63,793 nt of DNA from an uncultured Sphingosinicella sp. (GTDB taxonomy: Bacteria; Pseudomonadota; Alphaproteobacteria; Sphingomonadales; Sphingomonadaceae). The position numbers were made by a program, and so were the translations under genes. The notes below the pieces were generated by a model. It had not been told where the DNA came from. It did no database searches and saw only the letters and a list, made by a program, of their open reading frames with translations. This document shows, piece after piece, positions 16,876-24,601 of the stretch (positions are counted from its first letter, which is position 1; every line of letters starts with the position of its first letter). The stretch spans positions 1-63,793 of the forward strand of contig NZ_CADCWD010000056.1 in NCBI RefSeq assembly GCF_902806315.1, read 5' to 3'.

Positions 16876-18668
16876 CGGCGCGGCAGCTGGAACACTTCCC
16901 GAACCTCGTCACGATGTTCTTCAGGCGTGCGGGGCAGGGCGGGGAGCGGCCGTTCCTGTGGGCCAAGCGCGAGGGGCAGTGGCAATCGATCAGCTGGCGC
17001 GAGGCGGCGGAGACGGTGGCCTCGCTGGCGGCGGCGCTGAAGCGGATCGGCCTGGCGCCGGGCGACCGGGTGATGCTGGTGTCGGAGAACCGGCCGGAAT
17101 GGTGCATGGCAGACGTCGCGATCATGGCGGCCGGCTGCATCACCGTCCCCGCCTACATCACCAACACGACCCGCGATCACGAGCATATCCTGGACGATAG
17201 CGGCGCGCGGGCCGTGATCGTTTCGAACCAGAAGCTCGCGACGCCGCTGCTTCCGGCCGCCTTGCGCTCCAACAGCTGCGAGCATGTGATCGGCATGAGC
17301 CCGATCCGCGCCGCGCAGTCGGGGGCGATCAGCTTCCACGACTGGCAGGCGCTGATCGCCTCGGAGAAGCCGGACGTCGCCGCCTGTGCGGTCGGGGCGA
17401 CCTTCGCGCGGGAGGACATGGCTTGCATCATCTACACGTCCGGCACCGGTGGGGCGCCGCGCGGAGTGATGCAGCATCACGGCGCCATCCTCCACAATGT
17501 GGAAGGCTGCACCGACATCATCTCCACCGACTATGGCTGGGACGAGGAGGTGTTCCTTTCCTTCCTGCCGGCGAGCCACGCTTATGAGCATAGCGGCGGG
17601 CAATATTTCCCGATCGGGCTCGGGGCGCAGATTTATTATTCCGAAGGGCTGGAGAAGCTGGCCTCGAACATCGAGGAGGTGCGCCCGACCTTGATGGTGG
17701 TGGTGCCGCGTTTGTTCGAGGTGCTGCGCCAGCGCATCCTGAAGGGCGTCGAGAAGCAGGGCAAGCTCACCAAATATCTGATGCACCGTGCGCTCAGCAT
17801 CGGCGCCAAGGGCTATGCCGGCTCGATCCCGCCCTGGGACCAGCCGATGAACCTCATCCTGGGGCAGACGCTCAAGCCCAAGATCGGCAAGCGCTTCGGC
17901 GGGCGGATCAAGGCGATGGTGTCGGGCGGAGCGCCGCTCAATCCCGAGGTCGGCATCTTCTTCCACTCGCTCGGCCTGACCGTGCTCCAGGGCTACGGCC
18001 AGACCGAGTCGGCGCCGGTGATCAGCTGCAACCGGCCGCGCGCCGGGATCAAGATGGACACGGTCGGCCCGCCGATGAAGAACACCGAGGTCAGGATCGC
18101 CGAGGACGGCGAGATCCTGGTGCGCGGCGAGCTCGTCATGAAGGGCTATTGGCGCAACCAGGCGCAGACCGACCGGACGATCATAGACGGGTGGCTGCAC
18201 ACCGGCGATGTCGGCCACATCGACGAGGCGGGGCGGATCGTGATCACCGACCGCAAGAAGGACCTGATCATCCTCGACAAGGGCGACAATGTCGCGCCGC
18301 AGCGGGTGGAGGGCATGCTGACGCTGCAGCCCGAGATCGTCCAGGCGATGGTGGTCGGCGACCGGCGGCCGTACGTGGTCGGCCTGATCGTGCCCGATCC
18401 GGAATGGACGGCGGACTGGTGCCGGAAGAACGGCCGCCACTTCGACTTTGCGGCCCTGGGCACGGACCCGGATTATCACCGCGCCATTTCGGCGGCGGTG
18501 GACCGAGTCAATCGCGACCTGTCCGTGATCGAGAAGGTGCGCCGCTTCATCCTCGCGGACGCGCCCTTCACGGTCGAGAACGAGCAGATGACGCCCTCCA
18601 TCAAGATCCGCCGCCATGTCCTGAAGCAGGTCTATGGCGAGCGGCTGGACGCGCTCTACAAGCGTTAG
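16872..18668 (+). CDS. AMP-dependent long-chain fatty acid--CoA ligase-like synthetase
   Basis: 598-residue ANL-superfamily enzyme that adenylates an acid and transfers it to CoA. Motifs: the P-loop IIYTSGTGGAPRGVM (normally YTSGTTGxPKG, here with Gly and Arg substitutions), GYGQTESAPVIS, GWLHTGDVG and DRKKDLIILDKGDNVAPQRVE. The fatty acyl specificity is inferred from overall similarity to long-chain ligases. It starts in the stop of ggt (ATGA), an operon whose joint role is not obvious. Cytosolic or membrane-associated. Confidence 0.9.
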   Translation: MTARQLEHFPNLVTMFFRRAGQGGERPFLWAKREGQWQSISWREAAETVASLAAALKRIGLAPGDRVMLVSENRPEWCMADVAIMAAGCITVPAYITNTTRDHEHILDDSGARAVIVSNQKLATPLLPAALRSNSCEHVIGMSPIRAAQSGAISFHDWQALIASEKPDVAACAVGATFAREDMACIIYTSGTGGAPRGVMQHHGAILHNVEGCTDIISTDYGWDEEVFLSFLPASHAYEHSGGQYFPIGLGAQIYYSEGLEKLASNIEEVRPTLMVVVPRLFEVLRQRILKGVEKQGKLTKYLMHRALSIGAKGYAGSIPPWDQPMNLILGQTLKPKIGKRFGGRIKAMVSGGAPLNPEVGIFFHSLGLTVLQGYGQTESAPVISCNRPRAGIKMDTVGPPMKNTEVRIAEDGEILVRGELVMKGYWRNQAQTDRTIIDGWLHTGDVGHIDEAGRIVITDRKKDLIILDKGDNVAPQRVEGMLTLQPEIVQAMVVGDRRPYVVGLIVPDPEWTADWCRKNGRHFDFAALGTDPDYHRAISAAVDRVNRDLSVIEKVRRFILADAPFTVENEQMTPSIKIRRHVLKQVYGERLDALYKR

Positions 18669-19075
18669 CCGCGACGGTAGGGCGTGAAGTCGCCGAGGCC
18701 GCAGCTGCCATATGAGAAGCCGGCCACCGGATCGAACACGGTGACGATGTCGCCGCGGCACAGCTGGGTGCTGGGGCTCTGCGTCTGGAGCGCGCGGCCG
18801 GAGTCGAGCTCAGGGCAGCCTGCGGGAGGATTGTTCACGTAGATGATCCTGTCGCCTTGGTCGCCGAAGATGATCGCGCGTTCGCCGGCGGAGCGGTTGC
18901 CCTGCAGCAGCCGCCGGTTGACGCAGCTCATCGGCGGTCCGGCGGTGCGGCCGCGCAGGGCTTCGGCAAGCTCGCTCTCGGCCATGGCGGCGCGATCCGC
19001 GGTCTCGAGCGGGTCGGCGGGCGCGCAGGCGGCGGCAGCGGAAATGGCGAGGGCGAGAGCAGCAAGCGTCTTCAT
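18665..19075 (-). CDS. Exported protein of unknown function with conserved cysteines
   Basis: 136 residues with a signal peptide (MKTLAALALAISAAAACAP) that may be a lipobox. The mature part has cysteines in SCVNRRLLQG, AGCPELDSG, QLCRGDIV and SCGLGDFTPY. That pattern (Cys, then GCPxL, CxGD and SCxLGxF) resembles small exported proteins grouped as DUF6491, though I am not certain of the number. Convergent with the acyl-CoA synthetase with a 4-bp overlap of ends. Function unknown. Confidence 0.78.
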   Translation of the reverse strand: MKTLAALALAISAAAACAPADPLETADRAAMAESELAEALRGRTAGPPMSCVNRRLLQGNRSAGERAIIFGDQGDRIIYVNNPPAGCPELDSGRALQTQSPSTQLCRGDIVTVFDPVAGFSYGSCGLGDFTPYRRG

Positions 19076-19122
19076 GTCAGCCTCCATCATTCAGCAAAAC
19101 GCCCGGGCGAAGCACTCGGCGC

Positions 19123-19851
19123 CTAGCCCCTGAAATTATCCTTTGCGCGCCTGAGCTCCGCAAGCGCGTCGGCCGAGGGCGCGCGGACGAAGGGATTGGT
19201 GGCGAGCTCCTCGGCGACCGTGGTCGGCACGGTCGCCTCTCCGGCGGCGCGCGCGGCTTCGACTGCTGCAAGCCGCTGAAGAATAGCTGCATTCTCCGGC
19301 TCGGCGGTGGCGGCAAAGCGGCCGTTCGAGAGCGTATATTCATGCGCGCAATAGATGCGCGTTTCGGGCGGGAGCTGCGCGAGTCGCTGCAGGTTGCTGT
19401 GCATCTGCCCGGCATTGCCTTCGAACAAGCGGCCGCAGCCCATCGCGAACAGGGTGTCGCCGACGAACGCGAGTGCCTCCGAAGGTAAGTAAAAGGCGAT
19501 ATGCCCGGACGTATGGGCGGGCACTTCCATCACCTGCGCCTCGATACCGCCGAGCCGCACCAGATCGCCCTCGCGCACTTGGCGGTCGAGGGTCGGGATA
19601 CGCTCCGCCTCGGCGTCTGGCCCGGTGACGGTGCAACCCGTTGCGGCCTTCACCTCGGCATTTCCGCCCGTATGATCCGCGTGCCAGTGCGTGTTCCAGA
19701 TCTGGCTGACCCGCCAGCCCCGCGCCTCCGCCTCGGCGAGCACCGGCCCGGCCACGCCGGGATCGACCACCACCGTCTCGCCCGATGCGGGATCGTGGGC
19801 GAGCCAGACATAATTGTCCGAAAGCACGGGGATGCGGACGATCTCTACCAT
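19123..19851 (-). CDS. gloB: Hydroxyacylglutathione hydrolase (glyoxalase II)
   Basis: 242-residue metallo-beta-lactamase-fold enzyme that hydrolyses S-lactoylglutathione to lactate and glutathione. The metal motif THWHADH is at residues 54-60; further ligands lie in AHTSGHIAFY, FVGDTLFAMGCGRLFEG and YCAHEYTLSN; the C-terminal block ends RRAKDNF as in GloB. The gene begins within the end of gloA (7-bp overlap), so glyoxalase I and II form one methylglyoxal detoxification operon. Confidence 0.95.
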   Translation of the reverse strand: MVEIVRIPVLSDNYVWLAHDPASGETVVVDPGVAGPVLAEAEARGWRVSQIWNTHWHADHTGGNAEVKAATGCTVTGPDAEAERIPTLDRQVREGDLVRLGGIEAQVMEVPAHTSGHIAFYLPSEALAFVGDTLFAMGCGRLFEGNAGQMHSNLQRLAQLPPETRIYCAHEYTLSNGRFAATAEPENAAILQRLAAVEAARAAGEATVPTTVAEELATNPFVRAPSADALAELRRAKDNFRG

Positions 19852-20258
19852 GTGCCGCTGTTCGGCATCGAGGCCCAGGGCTCCTGCGGTTCGAGATAGC
19901 CGTCCTGCAGCAGCTCGACCGAGATGTTGTCCGGGGTGCGGACGAAGGCCATGTGGCCGTCGCGCGGCGGGCGGTTGATGGTGACGCCGGCGTCCATCAG
20001 CCGCCGGCAGGTCTCGTAGATATTTTCGACGCGGTAGGCGAGGTGACCGAAATTGCGGCCGCCTTCATAGCCTTTCTCGTCCCAATTGTGGGTGAGTTCG
20101 ACCTGCGCGGCCTCGTCGCCGGGCGCTGCCAGGAAGATGAGCGTGTAGCGGCCCTGCTCATTGTCCATCCGCCGTACCTCCTTGAGGCCGAGGAGCTTGA
20201 AAAAGCGGATCGTCTCCTCCGGGTCCGAGACGCGGATCATGGTGTGGAGGTATTTCAT
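19845..20258 (-). CDS. gloA: Lactoylglutathione lyase (glyoxalase I)
   Basis: 137-residue VOC enzyme that converts the methylglyoxal-glutathione hemithioacetal to lactoylglutathione. It starts MKYLHTMIRVSDPEETIRFF with an AGGAG eight bases upstream; metal ligands are expected at His5, Glu in VELTHNW, His in FGHLAYRV and Glu in ISVELLQDG, all present. It precedes gloB in the same operon, which strongly supports the call over other VOC proteins. Confidence 0.93.
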   Translation of the reverse strand: MKYLHTMIRVSDPEETIRFFKLLGLKEVRRMDNEQGRYTLIFLAAPGDEAAQVELTHNWDEKGYEGGRNFGHLAYRVENIYETCRRLMDAGVTINRPPRDGHMAFVRTPDNISVELLQDGYLEPQEPWASMPNSGTW

Positions 20259-20562
20259 CAAGCTCTCCTGCGGGGCGTAAGTTCACGACTTGCACGACCG
20301 GCACGACTTCCACATGGAATCGCGGGGTCACCGGAGGCCGACGTGCTCGCGCGAGTGCCGGTGGGAGCGAATCCGTGGCGCGCTGCGTGATTCATGCCAT
20401 GGGGCTACTCAAGCGGGAGGCTATAGGAAAGCCCCGGAGCCGCATCGACGTTCCGGGCCGGACGCGGCGACGCAGATCGGCTACTTCGATCGGGACGACC
20501 ATGTTAGGAGCCCCCATGAAGACACAGTGCCCAATACGACCAGCTTGTTCTCCGGTGGCCGA
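20259..20562. other. 304-bp intergenic region without a recognisable gene
   Basis: Lies between the divergent gloA and CBU_0592-type genes, so it should carry promoters for both. An open frame runs through it upstream of the next gene but the peptide is Arg/His-rich and low in hydrophobic residues, so I do not regard it as coding. No repeat, tRNA or clear sigma-70 boxes were seen. Confidence 0.55.
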
Positions 20563-20826
20563 GTGACGGAAGTCCTCGTTGAAATTGCCGGCTGGGTCGG
20601 GGCGCTGCTGATCCTCGGCGCTTACGCCTTGTTGACCGCGGAGCGAGTGACGTCGCGCTCCGCGCTCTACCAGGGCATGAACGTCGTTGGCGCGGCTGGC
20701 TTCATTATCAATGGCTGGTGGCACGGGGCGATCCCGTCGGCCGCGCTGAACGTGATCTGGATGCTCATTGGAGTTGTCGCATTATGGCGGATCCTGCGAA
20801 GAGGCTCGTCGACCTCAGCCACGTGA
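20563..20826 (+). CDS. Small CBU_0592-type membrane protein
   Basis: 87 residues from GTG 20563 (TTG 20545 is an alternative). Three hydrophobic segments, WVGALLILGAYALLT, VVGAAGFIINGWWHG and VIWMLIGVVALWRIL, and the residues Y-x-NxxGAxG-x-N match the small inner-membrane domain named after Coxiella CBU_0592. Function unknown. The 3' end overlaps the cyclase-family gene by 43 bp in another frame, so the two are likely cotranscribed. Confidence 0.75.
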   Translation: MTEVLVEIAGWVGALLILGAYALLTAERVTSRSALYQGMNVVGAAGFIINGWWHGAIPSAALNVIWMLIGVVALWRILRRGSSTSAT

Positions 20827-21464
20827 TCGAACATGGCATGGTCACCTATAAGGGCCTGCCGGCGCCGCTCATCTGCGATTATTGGACGCGCGAAGCCTCG
20901 GCCGCGCTCTATGAAGACGGCGCGGCCTTCCAGATCGGCCGGATCGACATGGTCGCCAATACCGGCACCTATCTGGACAGCCCGTTCCACCGCTACGAGC
21001 AGGGCGCGGACCTGGCGCAGCTCGATCTCGCCTCGCTGGCGACCATCGACGGGATGGCGGTGCGCGCACCTCATGCGCAGGGGCTCGCCATCGACGCGCC
21101 CGATGTCGCCGGCCTGGAGGTGCGCGGCCGGGCCGTCCTGTTCCACACCGGCTGGGACGAGCATTGGCGGACCGACGCCTATTTCACGGACCACCCGTAT
21201 CTCACCGCGGCGGCGGCGCGTCTGCTGGTGCAGAAGGGGGCGAAGCTGGTGGGCATCGACAGCCATAATATCGACGACACGCGCGGGCGCACCCGCCCGG
21301 TCCACTCGATCCTGCTCGCGGCCGGCATTCCGATCTGCGAGCACATGACCAATCTCGGTGGGCTGCCGGACGAGGGCTTCCGATTTTCCGCCGTGCCGCC
21401 GAAGATCGCCGGGATGGGCACGTTCCCGGTGCGGGCGTTCGCGGAGCTGGCGTCAGCAGCCTGA
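20784..21464 (+). CDS. Cyclase-family (kynurenine formamidase-like) protein
   Basis: 226 residues from ATG 20784. DLSHVIEHGMVTYKGLP and the block NTGTYLDSPFHRYEQGADL identify the cyclase family that includes KynB and isatin hydrolase; VGIDSHNIDD and ICEHMTNL are later conserved parts. In KynB-type enzymes the motif is HxGTHxDxPxH and supplies metal ligands; here the first His is Asn and the second is Tyr, while Asp is kept. It may belong to a subgroup with other chemistry or a different metal site. Substrate unknown. Confidence 0.85.
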   Translation: MADPAKRLVDLSHVIEHGMVTYKGLPAPLICDYWTREASAALYEDGAAFQIGRIDMVANTGTYLDSPFHRYEQGADLAQLDLASLATIDGMAVRAPHAQGLAIDAPDVAGLEVRGRAVLFHTGWDEHWRTDAYFTDHPYLTAAAARLLVQKGAKLVGIDSHNIDDTRGRTRPVHSILLAAGIPICEHMTNLGGLPDEGFRFSAVPPKIAGMGTFPVRAFAELASAA

Positions 21465-21517
21465 GGCACGGTTGCGCTTGATCGGACCCGGTCGCCTGTG
21501 CATGCGGCGTCGCGATC

Positions 21518-22426
21518 ATGGCCGAGCCCCAGCCCTCCCGATCGGCGCAGGCCGGCCGCTACGCCTTTGCTGCGTTGATCGTCTCGAACGTGTTCCTCGC
21601 CTTTGGGCCGTGGATGGTGCGGCTGGCGGGAGAGGACGGGGTCGGGTCGACGGCTTCCGCCTTCTGGCGGCTGGCGCTGGCGATCCCGCTGCTGCTCTTG
21701 TTCGCGGGCATTGGGCGTAAGGGGAGCCTGAGCCTCGGCTGGAGCATGGCGGGCGTGATCGCGCTCGGCGGCCTGTTCTTCGCCGCGGACCTGGCCGCCT
21801 GGCATTATGGCATCGTGCGGACGAAGCTCGCCAATGCGACGTTGTTCGGGAATACGGCGAGCCTCATCTTTCCCTTTTACGGCTTCCTCATCGCCCGCAC
21901 GCTGCCGGGCAAGCTGCAGGCGGGCGCGCTGCTGCTGGCGATCATTGGCGCAGGCCTGCTGCTCGGCTCGAGCTACGAGCTGTCGCCGGAGCATCTGGAG
22001 GGGGACTTGTTCGCGATCCTCGCCGGGCTTTTCTACACGCTCTACCTGATCGCGATCGACCGGGCGCGGCAGCGGCTGGCGCCGATGCCTGTGCTCGCGC
22101 TGGCCACGTTGGCGGGGACCTTGCCGCTGCTGATTTTCGCGCTCGCGCTTGGCGAACGCGTCATGCCCGGCGACTGGACGCCGCTCCTCCTGCTTTCCAT
22201 TGGCAGCCAGGTGATCGGGCAGGGGCTGCTCGTCTACGCGGTCGGCCATCTGAGCCCACTTGTGGTGGGGCTAGGGCTGCTGACCCAGCCGGCCATCACC
22301 GCGGTGACCGGGTGGCTCGCTTATGACGAGCGGCTGGGCATCGCGGACTTCATCGGCGCGATCCTCATCTGCGCGGCGTTGGTGCTGATCCGGCTGCCGG
22401 AGCGCCGCGCGCCAGACTTGCGTTGA
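21518..22426 (+). CDS. DMT-superfamily (EamA) transporter
   Basis: 302-residue inner-membrane protein with about ten hydrophobic segments in two EamA repeats (first from ALIVSNVFLAFGPWMVRL, second from GDLFAILAGLFYTLYLIAIDR). The hallmark WRLALAIPLLLL and AxxHYGIVRTxLANATLF blocks are typical of drug/metabolite exporters. Substrate cannot be predicted. It stands alone with 53 bp upstream to the cyclase gene and 40 bp downstream to coq9. Confidence 0.9.
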   Translation: MAEPQPSRSAQAGRYAFAALIVSNVFLAFGPWMVRLAGEDGVGSTASAFWRLALAIPLLLLFAGIGRKGSLSLGWSMAGVIALGGLFFAADLAAWHYGIVRTKLANATLFGNTASLIFPFYGFLIARTLPGKLQAGALLLAIIGAGLLLGSSYELSPEHLEGDLFAILAGLFYTLYLIAIDRARQRLAPMPVLALATLAGTLPLLIFALALGERVMPGDWTPLLLLSIGSQVIGQGLLVYAVGHLSPLVVGLGLLTQPAITAVTGWLAYDERLGIADFIGAILICAALVLIRLPERRAPDLR

Positions 22427-22466
22427 ACCTGCTCTCGCATCATTTAGGCGCCAACCCGAGGAGCGC

Positions 22467-23141
22467 ATGAGCGACGCCGCCACGATACCCCCGCTGGAGA
22501 TGACGCTCGACGAGCTGCGGCGGGCCTTGGCGCCGCTTCTTCCCGCCAATGCAGTGTTCGACGGCTGGAGCGACGAGGCGCTGGCGATGGCCGCGTCCGA
22601 ACTCGGCGTTCCGGCGGAGCGGGCGCGGCTCTGCTTTCCCGGCGGCCCGGTCGAGATGGTGGACGCCTGGTTCGATGCGATCGATCTTGGCATGGCAAGG
22701 GCCTATCCGCTGGAGCGCATCTCGGCGCTCAAGATCCGCGAGCGCATCCGGGACCTCGTGCTCTACCGGATCGAAGTGATCACCCCGCACAAGGAAGCGC
22801 TGCGCCGCGCGCTCGCGATCCTCGCGCAGCCCGCGCAGGGGCTCACCGGGCCGCGGCTCGCCTGGCGCGCCGCCGACCGGATGTGGCGCATCGCCGGCGA
22901 CCCCTCAACCGACTTCAATCATTATTCCAAGCGCACGATCCTCGCCGGTCTCTACAGCGCGACCATGCTGGTGTTCCTGGACGATGAGAGCGAGGGGCTG
23001 GTCACCACGCGCGGCTTCCTCGACCGGCGCATCAACGACGTGATGAACTTCGAGAAGTTCAAGGCGAGCTGGCGCGGTGGGCGCTCGCGGCTGCCGAGCC
23101 TCAGCCGCTTCCTCGGCCGCCTGCGTTATCCCGCCGTCTGA
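22467..23141 (+). CDS. coq9: COQ9-family ubiquinone biosynthesis protein
   Basis: 224 residues. The N-terminal helix-turn-helix-like part resembles a TetR fold (ALAMAASELGVPAERARLCFPGGPVEMVDAWFDAID), and the C-terminal part has the lipid-binding COQ9 block AADRMWRIAGDPSTDFNHYSKRTILAGLYSATMLVFL. In mitochondria COQ9 presents intermediates to COQ7; alphaproteobacterial homologues are thought to do the same at the inner membrane. The M48 protease gene starts 10 bp downstream. Confidence 0.92.
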   Translation: MSDAATIPPLEMTLDELRRALAPLLPANAVFDGWSDEALAMAASELGVPAERARLCFPGGPVEMVDAWFDAIDLGMARAYPLERISALKIRERIRDLVLYRIEVITPHKEALRRALAILAQPAQGLTGPRLAWRAADRMWRIAGDPSTDFNHYSKRTILAGLYSATMLVFLDDESEGLVTTRGFLDRRINDVMNFEKFKASWRGGRSRLPSLSRFLGRLRYPAV

Positions 23142-23151
23142 CCCGCACCAG

Positions 23152-24600
23152 ATGAAGCGCTCCATCATCTCGGCCCTTGCTGCCACCGCCCTGCTGCTTT
23201 CGGGCTGCGGGGGTGACGAGACTCGCGACTATAATCCCTCGATCAGCCCGGAGGAGCGCGCCCAGGCCGAGCAGCAACACCCCCAGCTGCTCGCCGAGTT
23301 CGGCGGCGCGTGGGACGGGCCGGAAGCCGCTTATGTGAAGCAGCTCGGCGAGACGCTGGCGGGGGCCGCCGGGCTTGCCGACCAGTGCACCTTCACGATG
23401 GTCAACACCGACGTGGTCAATGCCTTCGCGGTGCCCGGCTGCTACATCTACCTGACGCGAGGCCTGGTCGGCATCGTCAACAGCGAGGCGGAACTGGCTT
23501 CGGTGATCGGCCACGAGATCGGCCACATCGTCGCCGAGCATAGCCAGCGGCGGCAGCGACGCGGCATCTGGAGCGGCCTCGGCGCGCTCGCGGTGGGCGT
23601 CGTCAGCGGATCGCAGACGCTCGCCAACATGGCTGGGCGGGCGGCGCAGGTTTATACTCTGAGCTATTCGCGCAAGCAGGAATATGAGTCCGACGATCTC
23701 GGCATCCGCTATCTCGCTCAGGCGGGCTACGATCCTTATGCAGCCGCGGACATGCTGGAATCGCTGGCCGATCACGACACTTACCAGGCGCAGACCCGGA
23801 ACCTCGACGAGGCCAACGCCATCCCCGCCTGGGCGCGCAGCCATCCGCTGACTGCGGACCGGATCAAGCGCGCCAACGAAAAGGCGGAAGGGACCGGCCA
23901 CGGCCCCGACGTGCTTCCCGACCATGAGGACCGCTTCCTGCGCCAGGTGGACGGGCTGTTGTGGGGCGACGACCCCGAGCAGGGCTATGTGCTTGGCCGC
24001 CGCTTCGTCCATCCCGGCATGGGCATCCAGTTCGAAGCGCCCGAGGGCTTCTTCCTGACCAATTCCCCTCGCGCCGTTTTGATCGACGGCGGCGAGGTGC
24101 GCGGCCAGTTCGGCGGCGCGGCCATGCCTCCGGGCGGTCTCGAAGCCTATGTCGAGGCCTTGCTCCGCGAGGTGCTCGGCAAGGCGGCGAACCAGGCGCG
24201 GATCGGACAGGCGCAGCGCACGAGGGTCAACGGCGTCGAGACGATCGTCGTCCCCGCCACCGTCCAGGGGCAGCAAGGTCAGGCCCAAATCACGGTCGCC
24301 GCCTTCCAGGGGCGTGGGCGCGAAGGCTTTCACTTCATCACCGCCGGAGCAAGCGGAAGCGAGAGCGCCATCTCGTCGCTGATCGGCTCCTTCCGCCTGC
24401 TCGCGCCGGCCGAGGCGGCGGGCCTCAAGCCGCGCCGGATCAGGGTGGTGACGGTGGGGCAGGGCGACACGATTGCATTGATGTCGCGGCGGATGGCGGT
24501 GGCGGACCACCACATCGAAGCCTTTCTGATGCTCAACGACCGCGACCCGAAGCCCGAGCTCAGGCCGGGCGAGAAGGTCAAGCTCATCGTCCAGGCCTGA
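23152..24600 (+). CDS. Periplasmic M48 metalloprotease lipoprotein with C-terminal LysM-like region
   Basis: 482 residues from ATG 23152: lipobox LLLSGC (Cys19), M48 domain with HEIGH at 121-125 and the third zinc ligand in EYESDDLGIRYL, then a domain of about 230 residues, and a C-terminal stretch VVTVGQGDTIALMSRRMAVADHHIEAFLMLN typical of LysM-like repeats. It resembles the BepA/YfgC group that helps quality control of outer-membrane proteins, but lacks the TPR tail of BepA, so role is inference. It precedes the crtX-like gene with a one-base gap. Confidence 0.9.
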   Translation: MKRSIISALAATALLLSGCGGDETRDYNPSISPEERAQAEQQHPQLLAEFGGAWDGPEAAYVKQLGETLAGAAGLADQCTFTMVNTDVVNAFAVPGCYIYLTRGLVGIVNSEAELASVIGHEIGHIVAEHSQRRQRRGIWSGLGALAVGVVSGSQTLANMAGRAAQVYTLSYSRKQEYESDDLGIRYLAQAGYDPYAAADMLESLADHDTYQAQTRNLDEANAIPAWARSHPLTADRIKRANEKAEGTGHGPDVLPDHEDRFLRQVDGLLWGDDPEQGYVLGRRFVHPGMGIQFEAPEGFFLTNSPRAVLIDGGEVRGQFGGAAMPPGGLEAYVEALLREVLGKAANQARIGQAQRTRVNGVETIVVPATVQGQQGQAQITVAAFQGRGREGFHFITAGASGSESAISSLIGSFRLLAPAEAAGLKPRRIRVVTVGQGDTIALMSRRMAVADHHIEAFLMLNDRDPKPELRPGEKVKLIVQA

Positions 24601-24601
24601 C

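Noticed and set aside
16545-18761. Open minus-strand frame of 738 codons opposite the acyl-CoA synthetase
   Set aside because: No recognisable domain, composition typical of antisense shadows; the plus strand has all ANL motifs.
20290-20562. Upstream extension of the CBU_0592-type protein
   Set aside because: Arg/His-rich peptide unlike any family; the membrane domain starts after 20563.
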